5,369 nt of DNA, taken from positions 1 through 5,369 of the forward strand of contig DIYD01000164.1 of NCBI GenBank assembly GCA_002428905.1. Reading direction: 5' to 3'. This stretch comes from Bacteroidetes bacterium UBA6063 (GTDB lineage: Bacteria; Bacteroidota; Bacteroidia; NS11-12g; UBA9320). The notes beneath the pieces were generated by a model. The model had not been told where the DNA came from, did not search any database, and saw only the letters and a program-made list of their open reading frames with translations. A program made the position numbers and the translations under genes. Shown in pieces: positions 1 to 5,369 of the stretch (the first letter of the stretch is position 1; the number at the start of each line of letters is the position of its first letter).

Positions 1-2132
1 ACATAAGTCGCCGGATTCGAACGGGGTGATCGTCCGATCGGTGACTGGTCAATTTTAATCACCTTGTCGATGCTCTTTATGCCCTTGATGGATTCATAGG
101 GTAGTGGTCGCTTGCGTGATTTGTATATGTGTTCAGACAGAATTGGGTGCAGGGTTTCGTTAATCAGAGAACTCTTTCCGCTACCAGAAACACCCGTTAT
201 GCAAATGAATTTTCCCAACGGGAAGTCCACGTTAACACCTTTTAGGTTGTTGCCTGTACAGCCTTTTAGCGTAATCTTTTTTCCATTGCCTTTCCGACGC
301 TTTTTTGGTACGTGTATGGCCTTCGTTCCACTTAAATAATCAGCGGTAAGCGTACCTTCTTTCTGAATACTCTTCCAATCCCCTGCAGCAGAAATGGCTC
401 CTCCGTGTTTCCCTGCCCGTGGTCCAATATCTATGACATAATCACTTTCAACAATCATGTCTTTGTCGTGTTCTACCACGATTACAGAGTTGCCCACATC
501 GCGCAATCGCTTCAGGGAATCAATCAGGCGCATATTGTCGCGTTGGTGCAACCCAATGCTTGGCTCGTCCAGTATGTATAGTACTTCCTCCAGTTGAGAA
601 CCAATTTGCGTAGCGAGACGAATACGTTGTGCTTCACCACCGGATAAAGTTCGTGCAGGATTGTTTAGACTTAAGTATCCCAAACCTACATTGGTGAGAA
701 ACCCTATTCTACTTCGAATTTCTTTGAGCAATTCAGTGGCAATGGTTTTCTGTCTTTCGGATAATTGATCGTCAAGATGTTCCAACCATTCGGCAAGTTC
801 AGAGATGTTCATCTCGCCCAATTCACCAATATGCTTCCCTGCAATAAAGTAGTGCAAGGCCTCTTTTTTCAATCTAAACCCATCGCATTCGGGACACGTC
901 CGCATTACCATGAATTCATCCGCCCACTGGTGCAAACTGTCATGCGATTTTTGCATATATGAATTCTGCAGCATTGGAATAACACCTTTAAATGCCGTTT
1001 CATAGGTCTGCTGACCACCGCCAGAATAGGTATAGGTAACTTCAAATTTTTCCTTGCTGCCGTGAAGAATGGCATCCAACGCTTCGCGGTCGAGTTTTTC
1101 GATTGGATCCGCCAGGCTAAACTTCATCTTTTTGGCCATAGCCCGAAGCTGTGTAAATGTCCAGTTAGACCGGTATTGACCTAGCGGCGCAATCCCGCCT
1201 TTATTAATGCTCAGCTTTGGATCCGGTATGATTAGCTTTTCTTCAATGTCGGCCAGTGTACCCAGGCCATTGCATTTTGGACAGGCACCATAGGGTGAGT
1301 TGAACGAGAACGTGTTTGGCTGAGGTTCATCGTAGGCAAGTCCAGTCTCAGCGTCCATCAGGTTCTTACTGAAGTGCTGGTCCGTATTGGTATCAAAATC
1401 GAGTAAGACGATGATGCCGTTGCCCGCTTTTAATCCGGCCTTTACCGATTCCGTAACCCGGAATCGATTATCGCCTGAAACTTCGATGCGATCAATTACC
1501 AGTTCGATGTCGTGAACCTTGTAACGATCGAGCTGCATGCCAGGTTCAATACGTGTGATTTCACCGTCAATACGCATCTTGGCAAAGCCTTTTTTAGCAT
1601 ACTGCTCAAACAAATCGCGATAGTGTCCCTTGCGACCTTTTACAATTGGGGCAAGCACACCCACTTTCTTTCCTTCAAAATTCTCGAGTATAAGGTCGAT
1701 GATTTGATCTTCGGAGAATCGCGTCATCGGCTTTCCGGAAAGATAACTGTATGCGTCTCCGGCTCGGGCAAACAATAGACGTAGAAAGTCATAGATTTCC
1801 GTAATCGTACCTACCGTAGACCTCGGATTCTTACTCACGGTTTTCTGCTCAATGGATATTACCGGACTCAGACCTTCAATTTTGTCAACATCAGGTCGCT
1901 TCATGTCGCCGATGAACTGACGGGCATAGGCCGAGAAGGTGTCCATGTACCGGCGTTGTCCTTCGGCAAAAATGGTGTCGAATGCAAGTGATGATTTACC
2001 ACTTCCGCTTAAGCCTGTGAAAACCACGAGTTTGCCTCTCGGAATGGCAAGGTCTACGTTTTTTAAGTTGTGTTCCCGGGCACCAATTATGGTGATAGAA
2101 CCTTGTTCGAATATGTCTTTACTGGAAGCCAA
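1..2132 (-). CDS. uvrA: UvrA, excinuclease ABC subunit A (3' end beyond window)
   Basis: UvrA is the cytoplasmic damage-recognition ATPase of nucleotide excision repair. It dimerises, scans DNA, and loads UvrB at lesions before UvrC cuts. The window holds 710 residues; family members are about 940, so roughly the last quarter (C-terminal zinc module, second ABC signature and second Walker B) lies outside. Visible motifs in order: first Walker A GLSGSGKSS (residues 40-48); UvrB-binding and insertion region (about 120-250), present at normal length, so not the short UvrA2 type; CPKC (284-287) of zinc module 1; CPEC (413-416) of the next zinc module; ABC signature LSGGEAQRIRLA (496-507); Walker B LDEPS (521-525); second Walker A GVSGSGKSS (from 647); and IDQSPIGRSPRSNPATY (694-710) at the window edge. 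The frame is open throughout. The start is TTG at 2130-2132: an in-frame TAG lies at 2139-2141 and the next in-frame ATG is beyond Walker A. Only an A-rich stretch precedes it. The usual first CxxC of zinc module 1 is replaced by D260 and T263. Confidence 0.97.
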   Translation of the reverse strand, partial: MASSKDIFEQGSITIIGAREHNLKNVDLAIPRGKLVVFTGLSGSGKSSLAFDTIFAEGQRRYMDTFSAYARQFIGDMKRPDVDKIEGLSPVISIEQKTVSKNPRSTVGTITEIYDFLRLLFARAGDAYSYLSGKPMTRFSEDQIIDLILENFEGKKVGVLAPIVKGRKGHYRDLFEQYAKKGFAKMRIDGEITRIEPGMQLDRYKVHDIELVIDRIEVSGDNRFRVTESVKAGLKAGNGIIVLLDFDTNTDQHFSKNLMDAETGLAYDEPQPNTFSFNSPYGACPKCNGLGTLADIEEKLIIPDPKLSINKGGIAPLGQYRSNWTFTQLRAMAKKMKFSLADPIEKLDREALDAILHGSKEKFEVTYTYSGGGQQTYETAFKGVIPMLQNSYMQKSHDSLHQWADEFMVMRTCPECDGFRLKKEALHYFIAGKHIGELGEMNISELAEWLEHLDDQLSERQKTIATELLKEIRSRIGFLTNVGLGYLSLNNPARTLSGGEAQRIRLATQIGSQLEEVLYILDEPSIGLHQRDNMRLIDSLKRLRDVGNSVIVVEHDKDMIVESDYVIDIGPRAGKHGGAISAAGDWKSIQKEGTLTADYLSGTKAIHVPKKRRKGNGKKITLKGCTGNNLKGVNVDFPLGKFICITGVSGSGKSSLINETLHPILSEHIYKSRKRPLPYESIKGIKSIDKVIKIDQSPIGRSPRSNPATY

Positions 2133-2147
2133 TTTTTTCTAAGACGG

Positions 2148-2155
2148 CAAAATTA
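2148..2155 (-). promoter_or_regulatory. Possible Bacteroidota -7 box for uvrA
   Basis: Read on the minus strand this is TAATTTTG, a match to the TAnnTTTG box recognised by the primary sigma factor of Bacteroidota. It lies 15 bases upstream of the TTG start of uvrA, implying a very short leader. The nearest upstream TTG (2170-2172) is only 14 bases away, shorter than the usual spacing of about 17-23, so the -33 element is doubtful. The motif is short and could occur by chance in AT-rich DNA. Confidence 0.4.
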
Positions 2156-2187
2156 ATCGAAATAACAGCCAATTGTATGTTCTTTAT

Positions 2188-2195
2188 TACTTTTG
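2188..2195 (+). promoter_or_regulatory. Possible Bacteroidota -7 box for the lamin-tail gene
   Basis: The plus strand reads TACTTTTG, a match to the TAnnTTTG consensus, 24 bases before the ATG at 2220. A transcript from here would begin near 2200 and have a leader of roughly 20 bases. That would exclude the alternative TTG start at 2193, which lies inside the box. The only nearby upstream TTG (2173-2175) is 12 bases away, too close for a standard -33 element. No Shine-Dalgarno sequence is seen before the ATG, as is common in this phylum. Confidence 0.4.
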
Positions 2196-2219
2196 ACAAT
2201 AGAACCAAACACAATTACC

Positions 2220-4763
2220 ATGAGAAGAATTTTTTCGATGGGTGCAATCTTCGTGTGCCTGATTTTCGACCTGCCATCCTTAGCTCAAACAAATGTATTT
2301 ACAGATAGTTTCAATCGTTCCGATTTGAGTCTGTCAAACTGGTTGGGTGATACACATAAGTTTACCATCGATGATGGGTTCCTTCGAACTAAAAGTCTGA
2401 CTGTGAATGATTTATTCACATTGGCTCATCCGTTGAAATTCGACTCGGTTATGCAGTGGTCGGTTGACGTAAAGTTGGACTTTTCAACTTCATCGGTCAA
2501 TTTCGTCGATCTGATTTTATACAGTGAACATGAGGATTTTGACACTCCAGGTTTTCAGATTTTTCTCCGCATTGGAGGTACAAAAGACAAGTTGGCGTTG
2601 TATGCACGAAACAGGTCGGGTGAACAGATAGAATATCTGTCCAGCGTCAGTGGAATTACTCACCAATTCAGTTCGAATGTAAAGATCATTTACAACGCTT
2701 ATGAGCGATGGTCAGTCCAATACACAAGCAACGGTCACGCTCAGATACTTAGGTTATCCGATGGTCTGGAGATACCTATGCATACGGGTTATGCAGGATT
2801 GCGGATACGCCAGTCGGTATCGTCTTTTCACACGAAGCATCGGTTCGACAATTATTACGCCGGAATACTTCCTGTAGATACAATACCTCCTACGTTACGA
2901 AAGGTTGTGATAATCGATCAGCACCAGGTGAATCTATTGTTTAGTGAACAGCTGAGTAAGGCAATGGATGGCAGCAGTAATTGTACAATAAATGGGGATC
3001 GCTGTCCTTTTAAGGTTGCCAATGACTGGGTAGAACTTTTTGCTCCACAAGCATTGCATACTGGAAATCACGAATTAAGGTTTCTAAACGTAATGGACAC
3101 CTCTGGAAACCGAGCCGATGTCGTACACGCGTTTACGTATGTCCATCTGGAGCGCGCTGAAGAATACGATGTGGTAATCAGCGAAGTAATGGCCGACCCG
3201 GATCCGGTGGTTGGGCTGCCAAACAAAGAGTACGTAGAATTGTACAATCGGAGCGACAAGATTATCGACCTGGCCAATTGGGTGCTGACGGATGGAAGCA
3301 GAAAAGCCGTTCTCCCGTCATATCATTTGTGGCCAGACTCTTTTGTTTTGCTAACGGGTTCCAGTGGGTTTGCTATCTCTAATGTTTTGGTGATAAATCA
3401 TATGCCAAGCTTGAATAACAACAGCGACAGATTGGTATTACTGGATGAAAACAATATAAAGATAGAGGAGATCACATATAGCTCAAATTGGCATACAGAG
3501 GCATGGAAAAAAGAAGGTGGTTGGAGTTTGGAGAAAATTGACCTGGATTTGATCTGTCCAACCGCGCACAACTGGCAATCTGCTCAAGCCAGTGCAGGAG
3601 GCAGTCCGGGCAGTGCCAATGCAAAATCCGTAAGACCGAATGATTTAACACCTCCCAGATTGACGCATTGGTCAATCGTTGGTGATTCGCTGATCGAGTT
3701 GACGTTTGATGAGGTACTGGGCGATGAAGTGTATCTGCCGCAGCAATTTGTTCTAGAAGATTTTATGGTATCCAACCTAGACGTCTTCGATGAGAAAACA
3801 CTACGGCTATTCTTTGATAACCGATTGGAAACCAATGTGGTGTATAATTTAACGGTACGAAATGTTTCAGACTGTTATGACAATATCGCTGACGAATTGA
3901 GCATTCGGGTTGCGATCCCAATTAGGCCTAATCCAGGAGAGGTTGTTGTGAACGAAGTACTGTTCAACCCTAAGCCTTTTGGTGTTGACTTTATTGAAAT
4001 CGTGAATTCATCTCCACATGTTCTTGACTTGAGGGCGTTGGTTTTTGGGCAATATGAGGATGGCCAATTGGCGAATTTGATGCATACGGTGAACCACTCA
4101 CAGCCGTTTTTCTCAGGAGACATCGTGTGCTTTACAGAAGATTGTTCGGTCTTGTCTCAACACTATACGCATTTCGATTCAGCTTCTTGTCTTGAAGTCA
4201 AGCAATTGCCATTGCTCCCGGATGATGAAGGTGTTGTGCATTTGTATCGCAACGATGGAGTACTGCTGGACGGATTTCAGTATCACGAAGATTGGCATCA
4301 CCCGTTGTTGAATTCGAATGAAGGCGTGAGTCTGGAACGGACAACGCTTGAACAACCCACTCAGGATCAGAACAATTGGGCCTCGGCTTCTAAGCATATA
4401 GGTTATGCCAGTCCGGGAAAGCCTAATTCACAGGTTCTCGATTCGGGTATTACGGCGAGGTGGCAGTTGATTAACGATCCAATTACACCCGATGGCGATG
4501 GGCATAATGATGTTTTTGTAGCTCGACTAGATCTTGAAGAAGTTGACCAGGTCGTACAGTTGTCGATTTATGATCGGTTTGGTAGGTTAATGGCCACACC
4601 AGTAAACAATACATTGGCAGGTACTCGAAACAACTTTTTATGGTCGTGTAGAGATGAGTCAGGGGCTCTTGTACCTCCCGATATCTACATAATGCTGTTG
4701 GAAATCATTCACCCAGATGGAGAAGTAAGGCGTTATAAAAGAGGGTTTACGATATACTATTAG
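2220..4763 (+). CDS. Secreted lamin-tail-domain protein with T9SS-type C-terminus
   Basis: This is an 847-residue modular protein predicted to be exported; its ligand or activity is unknown. Residues 1-22 form a signal peptide (MRR, hydrophobic core, cleavage probably after SLA before Q23). Residues 23 to about 214 resemble the concanavalin/LamG-like jelly roll that opens many Bacteroidota lamin-tail proteins (DSFNRSDLS, NWLGDTHKF, LRIGGTKDKLALY). Two units follow: Ig-like domain (about 220-308, opening DTIPPTL) with lamin-tail domain (about 313-467, VVISEVMADPDP, EYVELYNRS), then Ig-like (about 476-566, opening LTPPRL) with lamin-tail (about 573-736, EVVVNEVLFNPKP). Each unit ends in a related motif (WSLEK...NW...GGSPGSAN; VSLER...NW...YASPGKPN). 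Residues 746-847 (ITPDGDGHNDVF, IYDRFGRL, IYIMLLEI, KRGFTIYY) match the C-terminal domain typical of these T9SS-exported proteins. No catalytic motif is seen. ATG at 2220 is preferred over TTG at 2193 because it places the signal peptide at the N-terminus. The stop overlaps that of the convergent bshB1. Confidence 0.9.
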   Translation: MRRIFSMGAIFVCLIFDLPSLAQTNVFTDSFNRSDLSLSNWLGDTHKFTIDDGFLRTKSLTVNDLFTLAHPLKFDSVMQWSVDVKLDFSTSSVNFVDLILYSEHEDFDTPGFQIFLRIGGTKDKLALYARNRSGEQIEYLSSVSGITHQFSSNVKIIYNAYERWSVQYTSNGHAQILRLSDGLEIPMHTGYAGLRIRQSVSSFHTKHRFDNYYAGILPVDTIPPTLRKVVIIDQHQVNLLFSEQLSKAMDGSSNCTINGDRCPFKVANDWVELFAPQALHTGNHELRFLNVMDTSGNRADVVHAFTYVHLERAEEYDVVISEVMADPDPVVGLPNKEYVELYNRSDKIIDLANWVLTDGSRKAVLPSYHLWPDSFVLLTGSSGFAISNVLVINHMPSLNNNSDRLVLLDENNIKIEEITYSSNWHTEAWKKEGGWSLEKIDLDLICPTAHNWQSAQASAGGSPGSANAKSVRPNDLTPPRLTHWSIVGDSLIELTFDEVLGDEVYLPQQFVLEDFMVSNLDVFDEKTLRLFFDNRLETNVVYNLTVRNVSDCYDNIADELSIRVAIPIRPNPGEVVVNEVLFNPKPFGVDFIEIVNSSPHVLDLRALVFGQYEDGQLANLMHTVNHSQPFFSGDIVCFTEDCSVLSQHYTHFDSASCLEVKQLPLLPDDEGVVHLYRNDGVLLDGFQYHEDWHHPLLNSNEGVSLERTTLEQPTQDQNNWASASKHIGYASPGKPNSQVLDSGITARWQLINDPITPDGDGHNDVFVARLDLEEVDQVVQLSIYDRFGRLMATPVNNTLAGTRNNFLWSCRDESGALVPPDIYIMLLEIIHPDGEVRRYKRGFTIYY

Positions 4764-5369
4764 ACGTCATTGTGACTCAATAAGTCCTTGACGTTCAACG
4801 GTCGCTCAACGGTAAAACCTTCGCCATAGCCTACTTCTATGGACGCTCCGAACTCTCGAGCCCGGGCTTCGGTGTATTTCAAGAAATTTTCAGATGCGAT
4901 TAAGGTAGACGGTTCATCGGAGTTTGGATCGTAAAACTGACTCTTGAATGCTTTGATTGAAGCCAGTTTCTGCTCCCACACATCGGTTATATCAATCACA
5001 AAGTCTGGTTTGATGTATCTGAACTGAATGTAGTGGTAGATGTTTTTGGCGCGCCAGGGTTGTTGAACAATGCCTTCATCCTGAGTTTCAATGCGCACTA
5101 GTCCGCTTAGAAAAGAGGCTCTTGAGACTATAGCCGAACCTCTTCCATGGTCGGGGTGCCGATCACTTACCGCGTTTGCGATGATCACTTCAGGTTGATA
5201 TTTACGAATGGCATAAATGATCTTTTTGAGGTTTTCTTCTGATTCATCGAAGAGGCCATCCGGCATTTTTAAGTTTTCACGTGCAGAAAGGCCAAGGATT
5301 TGAGCAGAGGCGGCAGCTTCTTTAGCTCGCGTTTCAATGGTTCCTCGGGTGCCGAGATCTCCTTGCGTG
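4760..5369 (-). CDS. bshB1: BshB1-like bacillithiol deacetylase (5' end beyond window)
   Basis: BshB1 is a cytoplasmic zinc-dependent PIG-L/LmbE family enzyme that removes the acetyl group from GlcNAc-malate, the second step of bacillithiol synthesis (BshA, BshB, BshC). The window contains the last 202 residues; homologues are about 235-240, so some 35-40 N-terminal residues are missing, including the expected AHPDD motif carrying two zinc ligands. Family landmarks seen: TQGDLGTRGT at the window edge (compare the usual LTRGELGTRG), ARENLKMPDG, SDRHPDHGRGS with the remaining zinc-ligand histidine, QFRYIKPDFVIDITDVW, FKSQFYDP, and the C-terminal EARAREFGASIEVGYGEGF followed by ERPL. These favour BshB1 over generic PIG-L deacetylases. 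The methionine whose codon ends at 5266 is internal, because the frame continues upstream with conserved sequence. The reading frame is intact. Its stop overlaps the stop of the convergent lamin-tail gene by three-base codons offset by one. The pathway role is inferred from the family; bshA and bshC are not in the window. Confidence 0.92.
   Translation of the reverse strand, partial: TQGDLGTRGTIETRAKEAAASAQILGLSARENLKMPDGLFDESEENLKKIIYAIRKYQPEVIIANAVSDRHPDHGRGSAIVSRASFLSGLVRIETQDEGIVQQPWRAKNIYHYIQFRYIKPDFVIDITDVWEQKLASIKAFKSQFYDPNSDEPSTLIASENFLKYTEARAREFGASIEVGYGEGFTVERPLNVKDLLSHNDV
4763..4795 (+). other. Imperfect hairpin just after the lamin-tail stop codon
   Basis: The plus strand can fold into an outer 6-bp stem (ACGTCA 4764-4769 with TGACGT 4789-4794, plus a possible G-T pair 4763/4795), a small internal loop (4770-4773 against 4787-4788), an inner 4-bp stem (GACT 4774-4777 with AGTC 4783-4786) and a 5-base loop. 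It begins at the stop codon of the lamin-tail gene and lies inside the 3' end of bshB1. There is no following T-run, so it is not a classical intrinsic terminator. It could be a 3'-end stabilising structure or chance. Confidence 0.25.

Noticed and set aside
112..2142. Several short plus-strand open frames (at 112-339, 765-962, 1512-1778 and 1939-2142)
   Set aside because: They lie wholly or almost wholly antisense to the well-conserved uvrA frame and their translations show no recognisable domain or start context.
2193..2219. TTG at 2193 as the start of the lamin-tail gene
   Set aside because: It would put nine extra residues before an otherwise typical signal peptide and lies within the candidate -7 promoter box; the ATG at 2220 fits better.
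3068..4397. Short minus-strand open frames within the lamin-tail gene (3068-3277, 3472-3675, 3584-3835, 3875-4123, 4179-4397)
   Set aside because: They are antisense shadows of a continuous 847-residue frame with clear domains; their compositions look random and none has a promoter-like or start signal that stands out.
4795..4813. Direct repeat TCAACGGT at 4795-4802 and 4806-4813
   Set aside because: It is an 8-base repeat inside bshB1 coding sequence with no further copies; most likely chance.
5264..5266. Methionine codon at 5264-5266 as the start of the deacetylase
   Set aside because: The frame continues upstream to the window edge with conserved BshB1 sequence (GDLGTRG and beyond), so this codon is internal and the gene is cut by the window.
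1..5369. A new multi-gene system linking uvrA, the lamin-tail protein and bshB1
   Set aside because: Gene orientations are divergent and convergent, two genes are ordinary housekeeping functions, and nothing in the sequence ties them together. No CRISPR repeats, transposase, phage gene, toxin-antitoxin pair or RNA gene was seen.

Overview
The window looks like chromosomal DNA of a member of the Bacteroidota. The evidence is a large secreted lamin-tail protein ending in a type IX secretion (T9SS)-like C-terminal domain, a UvrA whose sequence resembles Bacteroidota homologues, a bacillithiol-type deacetylase, TAnnTTTG promoter boxes, and no clear Shine-Dalgarno sequences. The genus cannot be named from this stretch. 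Base composition appears moderate and even, with no visible break that would suggest recent transfer.

Layout: (1) positions 1-2132, minus strand, uvrA, cut by the left window edge. The first 710 residues are present and roughly the last quarter is missing. (2) 2133-2219, an 87-bp divergent intergenic region with one TAnnTTTG-like box facing each way around a central CAATTG palindrome. (3) 2220-4763, plus strand, an 847-residue exported modular protein: signal peptide, jelly-roll-like N-terminal domain, two successive units of Ig-like plus lamin-tail domain, and a C-terminal T9SS-type domain. (4) 4760-5369, minus strand, the last 202 residues of a PIG-L family deacetylase, most likely BshB1 of bacillithiol synthesis, cut by the right window edge. 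Genes 3 and 4 converge and their stop codons overlap, so there is no spacer between them.

The three genes are not an evident operon: uvrA and the lamin-tail gene diverge, and the lamin-tail gene and bshB1 converge. UvrA (nucleotide excision repair) and BshB1 (low-molecular-weight thiol synthesis) are cytoplasmic housekeeping functions, while the middle protein is predicted to be at or outside the cell surface. No functional link between them is claimed. I found no RNA gene, CRISPR array, insertion sequence, phage gene or new defence-like system. The points most worth a second look are a degenerate first zinc module in UvrA, its TTG start, the duplicated Ig/lamin-tail architecture, and the overlapping convergent stops with an adjacent imperfect hairpin.
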